A DNA stretch of 33,190 nucleotides from Mogibacterium sp. (GCA_017512365.1 JAFWGQ010000003.1:1-33190), one strand, 5' to 3'. Counted from the first letter of the stretch, positions 1-7,590 are shown. A program made the numbers and translations. The notes: generated by a model from the letters alone, not told the origin.

Positions 1-19
1 CGATGATGATGATGACTGA
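1..19 (+). CDS. Possible C-terminal end of an upstream gene (partial)
   Basis: From base 2 the frame reads five aspartate codons and then TGA at 17-19, like the acidic tail of a protein whose body lies outside the window. Nothing else supports it, and the other two frames also stop early. The hairpin just downstream (48-82) fits the end of a transcription unit, which is the main reason to mention it. Confidence 0.2.
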
Positions 20-46
20 AACCGTACTGTAACTACCCCCCTCTCT

Positions 47-90
47 TGAAGGAGCGATCTGCATTGCGCAGACCGCTTCTTCACTTTTGT
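47..90 (+). terminator. Strong hairpin, likely intrinsic terminator of the upstream unit
   Basis: Bases 48-62 (GAAGGAGCGATCTGC) pair with 68-82 (GCAGACCGCTTCTTC) with one G-U pair and one A-C mismatch around a 5-nt loop. The 3' side runs into ACTTTTGTGG, a weak T-tract. Its position before chrA suggests termination of the preceding gene. The poor T-tract leaves room for another role, such as insulating or attenuating chrA. Confidence 0.5.
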
Positions 91-92
91 GG

Positions 93-98
93 TAAAAT
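93..98 (+). promoter_or_regulatory. Possible -10 box for a leaderless chrA transcript
   Basis: TAAAAT lies 9 bp upstream of the chrA1 ATG. A start site about 7 nt downstream of the box would fall at or next to the start codon, and no Shine-Dalgarno sequence is visible. There is no convincing -35 at the normal distance (70-75 reads AGACCG), so this is a weak call. Confidence 0.3.
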
Positions 99-107
99 GT
101 TTTCGGC

Positions 108-725
108 ATGAGTATATTGGCAGAACTGTTTTGGGTATTTTTCAAACTCGGCGCCTTCACTGTAGGCGGCGGCATTGCCATGCTCCCGATACTGCAGAAT
201 TCCCTGATATACGAAAAGAAGTGGTTCACGGAGGAGGAATTCGTGGATGCCGTGGCCGTGTGCCAGGGTCTGCCGGGAGTCATAGTAGTCAACATGGCGA
301 CCTATGTGGGATATAAAAAGAAGGGGCTCGCCGGTTCCGTGGTGGCGACCTTCGCAGTAGTGACGCCGTCGTTTCTGATGATACTCATCATCGCGAAGTT
401 CCTCACCTCGGTCATCGACGACCCGTATGTGGCGGGAGCGATGGCGGGCTTCAGGGTCGCGGCCCTCGGACTCGTCGTCGTCGCGGTCATACAGCTCTCG
501 CCTAAGGTCATAAAAGGACCGTGGACTGTCGCTGCGGCGGTCCTGGCGTTCGTTCTCATAGCTGTATTCAATATCGATACGGCGTATGTCATACTGCTCT
601 TCATAGTGCTGGGCATCATCGCCACACTTGCCGGCGGCGGTAAAGCGGCCGGAGCCGCGGGAACAGCTCCGGGCTCTTCCGGAGAGGGAGAGACGGACAG
701 AGACGGGGGAGGTGACGGAGAATGA
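108..725 (+). CDS. chrA1: Chromate transporter family protein, first half of a split pair
   Basis: This is a 205-residue single-domain CHR (ChrA) family membrane protein. Bacillota often encode the chromate ion transporter as two short proteins that act together, whereas Proteobacteria use one long fusion. Family features visible are the N-terminal FKLGAFTVGGG segment (near residues 13-23), the QGLPG motif followed by VNMATYVGY (about 53-68), and several hydrophobic helices to about residue 175. The last 30 residues are a Gly/Ala then Glu/Asp-rich tail that is not part of the domain. ATG at 108 is the only upstream-limited start, because an in-frame TAA lies at 93, but it has no Shine-Dalgarno sequence. 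The stop overlaps the start of the second half by 4 bp. Substrate specificity cannot be judged from sequence; many family members are uncharacterised. Confidence 0.88.
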   Translation: MSILAELFWVFFKLGAFTVGGGIAMLPILQNSLIYEKKWFTEEEFVDAVAVCQGLPGVIVVNMATYVGYKKKGLAGSVVATFAVVTPSFLMILIIAKFLTSVIDDPYVAGAMAGFRVAALGLVVVAVIQLSPKVIKGPWTVAAAVLAFVLIAVFNIDTAYVILLFIVLGIIATLAGGGKAAGAAGTAPGSSGEGETDRDGGGDGE

Positions 726-1330
726 TATATCTCAGACTCTTCGTCGCCTTTGCCAGAGTCGGCGTGCTGGGCTTCGGGGGAGGTCTCGCCATCGTAAGGC
801 TCATATACGACAGCATACAGCCGTTCATGGACATGAGCCGCGAGATGTTCGCGAACATAGTGGCGATCTCGCAGATAACGCCGGGACCGCTTGCCGTGAA
901 CACCGCGACATATGTCGGGTACGTGGCAGCCGGGATCGGAGGAGCGGCGGCGGCGACTCTCGGAGTCGTTCTGCCCGAATTCATCATAATGAGCGCAGTG
1001 GTCCGCATGATGCACAGGTTCAGAGACAGCAAATGGGTGAACGGAGCCCTGAACGGGATACGGCCCGCCACCATCGGCCTCATAGGCGCTGCCGCGGTCA
1101 CTCTGATAGTCCCGGCCGTGGCGGGTGAAGGACGCCTCGGAAGGGGACTTTCGGCAAAGCTGGGCATAGACATATCGCAGGGCTTTGCTGGCAGCTTCTT
1201 CGGGCTGCCGGTCGACGTGGTCTCGCTCGTGATGCTGGCGCTGACCGTCGTGCTGATGGTCAGATACAAAAAATCACCGATATTCGTGCTGATCCTGATG
1301 GGGTGTTTAGGAGCGGTACTTGGTGTATAA
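722..1330 (+). CDS. chrA2: Chromate transporter family protein, second half of a split pair
   Basis: This 202-residue CHR-domain membrane protein is the partner of the preceding gene. It shows the paired motifs FARVGVLGFGGG (residues 9-20) and SQITPGPLAVNTATYVGY (about 51-68), followed by a hydrophobic block to the C-terminus. The ATG overlaps the previous stop (ATGA, 722-725), which indicates translational coupling and probably a 1:1 heteromer. The stop codon TAA (1328-1330) forms part of the first stem of the tandem repeat array that follows. Family identity is secure. Whether the pair exports chromate or another oxyanion is unknown. Confidence 0.88.
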   Translation: MIYLRLFVAFARVGVLGFGGGLAIVRLIYDSIQPFMDMSREMFANIVAISQITPGPLAVNTATYVGYVAAGIGGAAAATLGVVLPEFIIMSAVVRMMHRFRDSKWVNGALNGIRPATIGLIGAAAVTLIVPAVAGEGRLGRGLSAKLGIDISQGFAGSFFGLPVDVVSLVMLALTVVLMVRYKKSPIFVLILMGCLGAVLGV

Positions 1331-1556
1331 TGGTTTCTACAGAACATACGGCGTTGCCGTAAGGTAGAAACCATTGATCTTCGTCGGCTGCGCTCCTTCG
1401 ATAGAATGGTTCTACAGAACGTACGGCGTTGCCGTAAGGTAGAAACCATTGATCTTCGTCGGCTGCGCTCCTTCGATAGAATGGTTCTACAGAACATACG
1501 GCGTTGCCGTAAGGTAGAAACCATTGATCTCCGTCGGCTGCGCTCCTTCGATAGAA
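1329..1556 (+). repeat. Three tandem ~75-bp structured repeats
   Basis: Units lie at 1331-1406 (76 bp), 1407-1481 and 1482-1556 (75 bp each) and are nearly identical. Each has an outer stem: AATGGTTTCTAC at 1329-1340 pairs perfectly with 1364-1375, and units 2 and 3 lack one T and so bulge one base. Inside is a small hairpin, TACGGC-GTT-GCCGTA (1347-1361 in unit 1). After the outer stem comes a conserved 33-nt tail beginning TTGATCT and ending CGATAGAA. The first stem starts on the chrA2 stop codon. A diverged relative lies at 29867-29945. There is no coding capacity or transposase. The array could act in RNA as a 3' end stabiliser or terminator, or be a miniature mobile element that has amplified. 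Confidence 0.9.
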
Positions 1557-1558
1557 TA

Positions 1559-1573
1559 ATCAAGCTTGATCAA
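1559..1573. promoter_or_regulatory. Overlapping perfect palindromes before cysS
   Basis: ATCAAGCTTGAT (1559-1570) is a 12-bp perfect palindrome. It overlaps the 8-bp palindrome TTGATCAA (1566-1573). They sit between the repeat array and the cysS ribosome binding site (AAGGA near 1579-1583), where an operator or a short RNA hairpin could act. Chance is possible at this size. Confidence 0.25.
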
Positions 1574-1590
1574 TTACAGAAAGGATTAAC

Positions 1591-2991
1591 ATGCAAGTCT
1601 ACAATACACTTACGAACAGAAAAGAGGAATTCGTACCTATCGAGCCGGGCAAGGTAAAGATGTATGTCTGCGGCCCGACGGTCTACAACTTTTTCCATAT
1701 CGGAAACGCCAGGCCGTTCGTCGTCTTCGACACGCTCAGAAGATATTTCAAATACAGGGGCTACGATGTGAAATTCGTCCAGAACTTCACCGATGTCGAC
1801 GACAAGATCATAAACAGGGCAAAGGAGGAGGGCATCTCCGCGCCTGAGGTCTCCGAGAAATACATAAAGGAATATTTCGACGACGCCGGGGCTCTGAACG
1901 TCATGAAGGCCGATGTGCACCCTAAGGTCTCGGAGCACATCCCTGAGATCATCGAATTCGTGCAGACCCTTATCGACAAGGGCTACGCCTACGAGGCTGA
2001 CGGCGATGTCTACTATTCGACGCGCAAGTTCCCTGAGTACGGCAAGCTCTCGGGCCAGAACATAGACGACCTCGAAAGCGGCGCACGCATCGCCATCGGG
2101 GAAGTCAAGGAGGATCCGCTCGACTTTGCGCTATGGAAGGCGCGCAAGGAGGAATCCGAGATCGCGTGGGAGTCGCCGTGGGGCATGGGACGTCCCGGCT
2201 GGCATATCGAGTGCTCGACCATGGCAAAGAAGCACCTCGGCGAGACCATAGATATCCACGGAGGCGGCCAGGATCTGACCTTCCCGCATCACGAGAACGA
2301 GATCGCCCAGTCCGAGGCGTGCAACGGAGTCCCGTTCGCGCGCTACTGGATGCACAACGGATACATAAATGTCGACGGAAGGAAGATGTCGAAGTCGCTT
2401 AACAACTTCTTTACGGTAAGAGACATCAGAGAAAAATACACCGGAGACGTCATCAGGTTCTTCCTGCTCTCCGGCCACTACAGGAGCCCTATCAACTTCA
2501 GCGACGTTCTGATGGAGCAGTCGAAGCAGGGCTACGACAGGATAGCGACGGCTATCGAGACGCTCGAGTTCCTGATGGAGAACGGCACGGACGAGCCGAT
2601 GGCTGACGAGGCCGCAAAGCTCGCTTCTCTGGACAGGTTCAGAGACAAGTTCATCGAGGTGATGGACGACGATCTCAATACGGCAGACGGGATCGCGGCG
2701 ATCTTCGAGCTCGTATCGGAGATCAACCTGACTGTGAAGGACGGAGCCTCCAGGTCGTACGCGAAGGAAGCTCTCGGAAGGATAAAGGAGCTCACGGATG
2801 TTCTGGGCATCTTCGGAGGAGAGGATGAAGAGGAAGGCCTCGGAGACGACGTGCAGGCGCTGATAGACGAGAGGCAGGCGGCAAGGAAAGAGAAGAACTG
2901 GGCGCGCGCCGATGAGATCAGAGATCAGCTCGCGGCCATGGGCATAACGCTCAAGGATACGCCGCAGGGCGTTCAGGTGATAAGGAACTGA
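1591..2991 (+). CDS. cysS: Cysteinyl-tRNA synthetase
   Basis: This class I aminoacyl-tRNA synthetase charges tRNA-Cys with cysteine in the cytosol. At 466 residues it is close to the family norm. The HIGH-type signature is HIGN (residues 36-39) and the KMSKS loop is at 265-269. The active-site zinc ligands known from the E. coli enzyme are all present: C27, C208, H233 and E237, the last two in FPHHENE. The start is fixed by AAGGA about 8 nt upstream and by the normal N-terminus (MQVYNTLT). No T-box leader, common before cysS in Bacillota, is seen in the 260 bp upstream; that space holds the tandem repeats. Its stop overlaps the thyA start by one base. Confidence 0.98.
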   Translation: MQVYNTLTNRKEEFVPIEPGKVKMYVCGPTVYNFFHIGNARPFVVFDTLRRYFKYRGYDVKFVQNFTDVDDKIINRAKEEGISAPEVSEKYIKEYFDDAGALNVMKADVHPKVSEHIPEIIEFVQTLIDKGYAYEADGDVYYSTRKFPEYGKLSGQNIDDLESGARIAIGEVKEDPLDFALWKARKEESEIAWESPWGMGRPGWHIECSTMAKKHLGETIDIHGGGQDLTFPHHENEIAQSEACNGVPFARYWMHNGYINVDGRKMSKSLNNFFTVRDIREKYTGDVIRFFLLSGHYRSPINFSDVLMEQSKQGYDRIATAIETLEFLMENGTDEPMADEAAKLASLDRFRDKFIEVMDDDLNTADGIAAIFELVSEINLTVKDGASRSYAKEALGRIKELTDVLGIFGGEDEEEGLGDDVQALIDERQAARKEKNWARADEIRDQLAAMGITLKDTPQGVQVIRN

Positions 2992-3821
2992 TGAGTAAAG
3001 CAGACGTATTATTCGTTGATATGTGCCGCGATGTCCTGGACAACGGCTTCAGCACGGAGGGAATGCCCGTCAGACCCCGCTGGGAGGACGGCACGCCGGC
3101 GCACACGATCAAGAACTTCGGGGTGGTGAACAGATACGACCTCTCGGAGGAATTCCCGGCGCTGACCTTAAGGCCGACGGCGATCAGGCTGGCGACCGAC
3201 GAGATGCTGTGGATATGGCAGAAGAAGTCGAACCGCCTGGCAGATCTGAAATCCCATGTCTGGGATGAATGGGCCGATGAAGAGGGCACCATCGGGAAAG
3301 CCTACGGCTACCAGATGGCCAGGAAGTACAGATTCAGACAGGGCGAGATGGACCAGGTCGACAACGTGCTGTGGTGCCTCAAAAATGACAGGTACTCAAG
3401 GCGCATCCTGACAAACATCTACAATTTCGAGGACCTCTCCGAGATGAGGCTCGAGCCATGCGCCTATTCGATGACCTTCAACGTCAAGGGCGATACGCTC
3501 AACGGCATACTCAACCAGAGGTCCCAGGACATACTTGCTGCCAACAACTGGAACGTCGTACAGTACTCGATGCTCATGCTGATGATGGCGCAGGTGTCGG
3601 GCCTGAAGGCGGGAGAACTCGTACACGTGATCGCAGACGCTCACATCTACGACAGGCACGTGCCGCTGGTGGAGGAGCTGATCTCGAGGCGGCAGTATCC
3701 TGCGCCGAAGGTGAGCCTGAACCCGGATGTAAAGGATTTCTATGACTTCACAACGGACGATATAAAGATCGAGGATTATCAGCACGGAGAGCAGATACGC
3801 AACATTCCGGTGGCGATCTGA
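2991..3821 (+). CDS. thyA: Thymidylate synthase (ThyA type)
   Basis: The enzyme methylates dUMP to dTMP with methylenetetrahydrofolate, releasing dihydrofolate that DHFR (encoded at 5788) must recycle. The 276-residue length fits ThyA. The catalytic cysteine is C157, in LEPCAYS. It is followed by the QRSQD phosphate-binding segment, then an NNWN segment, and later the DAHIYDRH motif equivalent to the GDTHLY region of E. coli ThyA. The sequence is divergent: the classical PPCH motif reads EPCA, as in other clostridial-type ThyA proteins as far as I can judge. ATG at 2991 overlaps the cysS stop (TGATG), so the two are coupled. The gene sits inside the normally tight cysS-mrnC pair. Confidence 0.93.
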   Translation: MSKADVLFVDMCRDVLDNGFSTEGMPVRPRWEDGTPAHTIKNFGVVNRYDLSEEFPALTLRPTAIRLATDEMLWIWQKKSNRLADLKSHVWDEWADEEGTIGKAYGYQMARKYRFRQGEMDQVDNVLWCLKNDRYSRRILTNIYNFEDLSEMRLEPCAYSMTFNVKGDTLNGILNQRSQDILAANNWNVVQYSMLMLMMAQVSGLKAGELVHVIADAHIYDRHVPLVEELISRRQYPAPKVSLNPDVKDFYDFTTDDIKIEDYQHGEQIRNIPVAI

Positions 3822-3843
3822 ACAGGATTACAGAAATCGTAAG

Positions 3844-4257
3844 ATGATGACACAGGAACAGCTCAGAAAAATGAATACGACGACTCTCGCATACCTCGGG
3901 GACGCCGTCTTTGAGGTCATAGTACGTGAAAAGATCGTGTGCGAGAGGCCCGGCGATGTGGACAGGGCTCATCATTCGGCGGTCAGATACGTATCTGCCG
4001 CGGGCCAGGCAAAGGCGGCAAAAGCAATGGTCTCATCGGGCTTTCTGAGCGAAGAGGAACAGGCCGTATACAGGAAGGGCCGCAACCACCGCGCGATGTC
4101 GAGGCCGCAGCACGCCGACCCGAAGGAGTACAAGATAGCCACCGGCTTCGAGACCCTGCTGGGCTGGCTCTACCTCTCCGACGAGAGGGAGAGGCTGCGC
4201 GAGATCGCGGCCGAAGCCGTCCGGATAGTGGACGCGAGTGAAAAAAAGCGGGTGTGA
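3844..4257 (+). CDS. mrnC: Mini-ribonuclease III
   Basis: MrnC is an RNase III catalytic domain without a double-stranded RNA binding domain. In Bacillus subtilis it matures the ends of 23S rRNA in the cytosol. The 137-residue protein carries the family motif LAYLGDAVFE, with the metal-binding Asp at residue 20, and the second acidic position E103 in TGFETLLGWLYL. Two ATGs in a row (3844, 3847) could start it, and no strong Shine-Dalgarno sequence separates them. In B. subtilis rlmB follows directly. Here a ~10-kb block intervenes, though cysS upstream keeps the ancestral order. Confidence 0.95.
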   Translation: MMTQEQLRKMNTTTLAYLGDAVFEVIVREKIVCERPGDVDRAHHSAVRYVSAAGQAKAAKAMVSSGFLSEEEQAVYRKGRNHRAMSRPQHADPKEYKIATGFETLLGWLYLSDERERLREIAAEAVRIVDASEKKRV

Positions 4258-4284
4258 ACGAAGCGGTAACGATGGAGGAGAGTC

Positions 4285-4887
4285 ATGGGTAAGCAAAAAA
4301 AATATCTGATTCTGATGCTGGCGATGCTTATGTCAGTGAGCATGCTTCTGGCCGGCTGCGGAGGAAATGCCGGACCTGATCCGCAGGAGGAAGTGAATAC
4401 GGAAGAGAATCAGGATGACAGCAGGACCGCAGAGTCGGTAAGCGGCTACAACATCATGGAAGGATTTGAAGAGCTGGCCAATGATGACGGTTCGATCAAA
4501 TACCTGTACTTCAACGACTTCATGATGGTGATGCCGGGCAGCGGCAAGTGGAGCTGCGAGCCGGCAGAGGACGGACAGTCGGTCACGTTCTATCTTGACT
4601 CAGCAAAGGACGGCGGCTACGGAGGCAGGCTTGTCACCATTGCGGCGTTCGATATCAATGACGACTCATATAAGAACCTGCCAAGCTACAGTGTGGCCGG
4701 AACAGGCAGCTCAACGAACATGAGATTCGTTGCGGAGTTCCCGACAGACGTGCAGTGGAACGGAGAGGACCCTGAGCAGGATGCAGACTACAGGGACCTG
4801 TCCGATTATGTCCACAAGATCGGCGAGGGCGCAGTCAACAGTCCGCTCACGACAGGAGACAGCAGCCCGGAACCGCAGGCGGACTGA
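4285..4887 (+). CDS. Small lipoprotein of unknown function
   Basis: The 200-residue protein begins with a lysine-rich n-region, a hydrophobic stretch of about 16 residues and the lipobox LLAGC, with the lipidated cysteine at residue 25. It should therefore be anchored outside the cytoplasmic membrane. A flexible, acidic Gly/Asn/Glu-rich linker follows (about 26-50), then a globular domain rich in aromatic residues. I do not recognise the domain. The sequence looks like the generic small extracellular lipoproteins common in Clostridia. A clear GGAGGAG lies 4 nt before ATG. The gene lies 27 bp after mrnC and 28 bp before the PgeF-like gene, so it is probably co-transcribed. Confidence 0.75.
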   Translation: MGKQKKYLILMLAMLMSVSMLLAGCGGNAGPDPQEEVNTEENQDDSRTAESVSGYNIMEGFEELANDDGSIKYLYFNDFMMVMPGSGKWSCEPAEDGQSVTFYLDSAKDGGYGGRLVTIAAFDINDDSYKNLPSYSVAGTGSSTNMRFVAEFPTDVQWNGEDPEQDADYRDLSDYVHKIGEGAVNSPLTTGDSSPEPQAD

Positions 4888-4915
4888 CTCGGATCATTGT
4901 GCGGCTTATCTGCGT

Positions 4916-5791
4916 ATGAAGATAAATTATTCAAACGGCAAAAGGATATTCAGAGAACACAGCGAAGGCATTCCGTATCTGTCGGCCTGCATGCTCGACG
5001 GGCTCGGCGTGCCCAATCTTTTTGCGACCAGATTCATAAGCTGGGATGATGATAAGGGCGAGGGAACAGAAGGCCTGAGGACATCTCTGATGCCGGGAGA
5101 CGACATCAGCGGGACGGCGCCTGTCATACAGGAGTTCAGGGACAGACTGGCGCATCTGCTCGGCTCGTCCATAGACTTTGAGTGCATCACGGACCAGAGA
5201 CATACGAGTCACGTCCATGTAGCATCGGAGAACGATCTCGGGATAAGGTGGCCGAGGAGGCTGCCTCTGCACAGGCAGTATGTCGACGGGGTGGTGACAG
5301 ACGTCCCTGACGCGCTGCTGACGGCATTCGGAGGCGACTGCCCTCCTGTATATCTGGCCGATCCGGTCAGGAAGGCCGTGGGACTTGTGCACGCGGGCCG
5401 CAAAGGCACGCTCGGAAGGATACCGGCCGTGGCGATCGCGAGGATGATCGTGAACTTCGGCAGCGAGCCGGGCAATATGTACGCCGTGATAGGACCGGGG
5501 GTATGTCAGGACTGCTACGAGATGGGCGATGAGATCTACGACGAGTTTGCCTCTCGGTGGGGCGTCCCGGACGCGGAACGCATTTTCAGAAGATATCCGT
5601 CCGGCAGGTACCATCTCGACCTCAGGGAGGCGAACCGGATAACGCTCCTGAGAGCCGGCATACCGGAAGACCATATCGCGGTCTCGAACGTATGCACCGC
5701 CTGCAACGCCGATACCCTGTACTCGTACAGAGCGGGCCGCCTCGAGAACGAGGGCACCGCCATGATAGTGAACCGCTGGGAAGAAAAATGA
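4916..5791 (+). CDS. PgeF/YfiH-type laccase-domain protein (polyphenol oxidase / purine nucleoside phosphorylase family)
   Basis: The 291-residue protein belongs to the YfiH/YlmD (DUF152) family. Members act on purine nucleosides, oxidise polyphenols, or edit peptidoglycan precursors. The three zinc or copper ligands of the family are visible: H96 in QRHTSHV, C142 in GGDCPPVYLADP and H159 in VHAGRKG, with the 17-residue C-to-H spacing seen in E. coli YfiH. The usual HAGWRG motif reads HAGRKG, so the conserved Trp is replaced. I place the start at ATG 4916. The frame is open further upstream, but that would overlap the lipoprotein gene and read as low-complexity Arg-rich sequence. The stop overlaps folA (ATGA). 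Enzyme specificity is uncertain. Confidence 0.85.
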   Translation: MKINYSNGKRIFREHSEGIPYLSACMLDGLGVPNLFATRFISWDDDKGEGTEGLRTSLMPGDDISGTAPVIQEFRDRLAHLLGSSIDFECITDQRHTSHVHVASENDLGIRWPRRLPLHRQYVDGVVTDVPDALLTAFGGDCPPVYLADPVRKAVGLVHAGRKGTLGRIPAVAIARMIVNFGSEPGNMYAVIGPGVCQDCYEMGDEIYDEFASRWGVPDAERIFRRYPSGRYHLDLREANRITLLRAGIPEDHIAVSNVCTACNADTLYSYRAGRLENEGTAMIVNRWEEK

Positions 5792-6282
5792 ATCTCATAG
5801 CAGCAGCAGACAGTAAATGGGGAATAGGAAGAGGCGGCGGACTGCTGGCGTCCATCCCGACAGACATGAAGTACTTCAGGGACCATACCATGGGCAGGGT
5901 CGTCGTGATGGGGCGAAGGACGCTCGAATCCATGCCCGGCAAAAAGGGCCTGCCGGGCAGGACCAATTATGTCCTGACCTCGGACAGGGATCTTACGGCT
6001 GAGCGATGCGTCACAGTCTGCAGCATCGATGAGCTTCGCGAAGAGCTCTCGAAATACGATCCGGACGATGTGTTCCTGATCGGAGGCGCGACGCTCTACA
6101 ACAGTCTGTACAGGGAGTGCGACAGGCTCTACGTGACTAAGATCGACGCCGACCTCGACGCCGATACATTCATCACGGACTTCGACGAAGACCCGGACTT
6201 TGAGATCGAATCGGAGAGCGATCCGGTGCATGAGAACGGACTCACATACCGCTTCACGGTATACAGGAAAAAGGGAAAATGA
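5788..6282 (+). CDS. folA: Dihydrofolate reductase
   Basis: DHFR reduces dihydrofolate to tetrahydrofolate with NADPH, closing the cycle with the thymidylate synthase encoded 2 kb upstream. The 164-residue length is typical. Visible features are the N-terminal NLIAAADSKWGIG strand and loop, the proton-relay acid D26 in SIPTDMKYF, the NADPH-binding VVMGRRTLES segment (about 39-48) and the VFLIGGATLY motif. The Trp next to the catalytic Asp in E. coli is Ala here, a substitution tolerated in clostridial DHFRs. ATG at 5788 overlaps the previous stop by 4 bp, which fixes the start. Trimethoprim response cannot be predicted from this. Confidence 0.95.
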   Translation: MNLIAAADSKWGIGRGGGLLASIPTDMKYFRDHTMGRVVVMGRRTLESMPGKKGLPGRTNYVLTSDRDLTAERCVTVCSIDELREELSKYDPDDVFLIGGATLYNSLYRECDRLYVTKIDADLDADTFITDFDEDPDFEIESESDPVHENGLTYRFTVYRKKGK

Positions 6283-6289
6283 GGCGAAG

Positions 6290-7111
6290 ATGGAACGCAA
6301 GCTGATATTTCTGGATGTTGACGGGACGCTTACTGTTCCGGGCGGACGGGAAGCGCCTGAAAGCGCTGTCCGCGCGATAAGGAGAGCCCGGGAACACGGG
6401 CATCTGGTATTTCCGTGCTCGGGCCGCAACTACGAGATGCTTGAGCCTCTTCTGAAATACGGCTTCGACGGCGGCATAACAAGCTGCGGAGGATACGTGT
6501 TCGCCGGCGGGGACGTACTGCAGGACTGCCCTTTTACGGAGGAGCAGCGAAGCAGGATCGTGACACTGTTCCGGGAAGGCGGAGCTTTTCTCGAGATGGA
6601 GGCGAAGGACGCCGCGTTCATCGATGAGGGCGCGAAACGGTATCTCGAAGACAGCGGACGCAACGGGGACCTGCTGCGGATGATACAGGCCGTATGGATA
6701 GATCTCGGGCCGAAGACCATGGCGGAATATGACGGAAGGCCGGTCTACAAGATGGTGTTCGTCAGTCCCGGCGAGGACCGGATAGCCGCCGCGAAGACTG
6801 AACTCGGAGGCGAACTCGAATTCATCATCCACGATTTTTCCGAGCCGGACTGTATCTTCGGCGAGATCATAAACCGGAAGTTCGACAAGGGCAGTTCGGC
6901 GCTTCTGGTCGCTGAGGCTTTCGGCTGCGGCGCGGAGGATACCATCGGCTTCGGAGACAGCATGCTCGACATCGGACTCATCCGTGCGGCGGGAACGAGC
7001 GTCTGCATGGCGAACGGAAGCCCCAGGCTGAAGGAGATGAGCGACATGGTGTGCCCGTCCGTCGATGAGGACGGGATCGAATGGGCATTCAGGGAGCTTG
7101 GACTGATATGA
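6290..7111 (+). CDS. Cof-type HAD-IIB family phosphatase
   Basis: This 273-residue haloacid dehalogenase-superfamily hydrolase has motif I DVDGT (nucleophile Asp near residue 9) at the N-terminus, the Ser of motif II in PCSGRN, and motif IV GFGDSMLD near the C-terminus. A large C2-type cap is inserted between them, as in Cof/YbiV-like sugar phosphate or flavin phosphate phosphatases. I chose ATG 6290, 7 bp after folA, because MERKLIFLDVDGT matches the usual short N-terminus; an earlier ATG in frame would overlap folA by 80 bp. The stop overlaps the next ATG (ATGA). The substrate is not inferable. Confidence 0.9.
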   Translation: MERKLIFLDVDGTLTVPGGREAPESAVRAIRRAREHGHLVFPCSGRNYEMLEPLLKYGFDGGITSCGGYVFAGGDVLQDCPFTEEQRSRIVTLFREGGAFLEMEAKDAAFIDEGAKRYLEDSGRNGDLLRMIQAVWIDLGPKTMAEYDGRPVYKMVFVSPGEDRIAAAKTELGGELEFIIHDFSEPDCIFGEIINRKFDKGSSALLVAEAFGCGAEDTIGFGDSMLDIGLIRAAGTSVCMANGSPRLKEMSDMVCPSVDEDGIEWAFRELGLI

Positions 7112-7578
7112 AAGCATGTGTATTTTCGGATTCCCACGGATTCGCGGGCAATATGATGAATGCGGTAAGGCTGGAAAAGCCTGACGCAGTGTTCTTCCTC
7201 GGAGACGGAGAAGGGGACATAAAAGAGCTCAGCATGGAGTTCCCCGGACTGACGGTTTACGCTGTCAGGGGTAACTGCGATTTCAGATCGGATCTTGAGA
7301 ACGAGGTCTGCTGCACGCTTGACGGCGTCAGGATATTCGCGACCCACGGCCATCGTTATGAGGTCAAGTTCGATCCGGAGCTTGAGCTGCTCACCTCGCA
7401 GGCTCTCGAAGCCGGGGCTGAGATAGCGCTGTTCGGACACACTCACCGTCAGCACATGTCCGAAAACCGCGGGGTGACTCTGATAAACCCGGGCGAATCG
7501 GGAAGGGGATGGTATCCGGGCTACGCGGTGCTGACGATAGAAAGCGGCGGATTCAGCGCCGAACTCAAATCACTTTGA
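7108..7578 (+). CDS. YfcE/MJ0936-family metallophosphoesterase
   Basis: The 156-residue calcineurin-like phosphodiesterase has the complete metal-binding set in order: DSHG at residues 8-11, LGDGEGD, RGNCD, THGH and GHTH. Family members hydrolyse phosphodiester model substrates, and some act on cyclic nucleotides or serve as cytosolic housekeeping phosphatases of unknown target. The start ATG 7108 overlaps the upstream HAD stop by 4 bp; a longer frame exists upstream but lies inside the HAD gene. Two phosphatases of different folds are thus coupled. If the downstream SLOG/HD-RyR genes use a nucleotide signal, this enzyme would be a candidate for signal turnover, but that is speculation. Confidence 0.92.
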   Translation: MKACVFSDSHGFAGNMMNAVRLEKPDAVFFLGDGEGDIKELSMEFPGLTVYAVRGNCDFRSDLENEVCCTLDGVRIFATHGHRYEVKFDPELELLTSQALEAGAEIALFGHTHRQHMSENRGVTLINPGESGRGWYPGYAVLTIESGGFSAELKSL

Positions 7579-7590
7579 TCAAGGAGAAAC

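Noticed and set aside
1329-1556. CRISPR-like array
   Set aside because: The units are directly adjacent, about 75 bp each and nearly identical throughout, with no unique spacers and no cas genes.
1331-1590. T-box riboswitch upstream of cysS
   Set aside because: No T-box sequence (AGGGTGGNACCGCG type), specifier loop or terminator/antiterminator pair is present. The space is filled by the repeats.
1406-1657. Small plus-strand frame through the tandem repeats
   Set aside because: Its protein is just the repeat unit translated, and it runs out of frame into cysS.
4730-4915. Longer N-terminus for the PgeF-like protein
   Set aside because: It would overlap the lipoprotein gene out of frame and adds Arg/Ser/Thr-rich sequence unlike the family. 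ATG 4916 gives the normal start.
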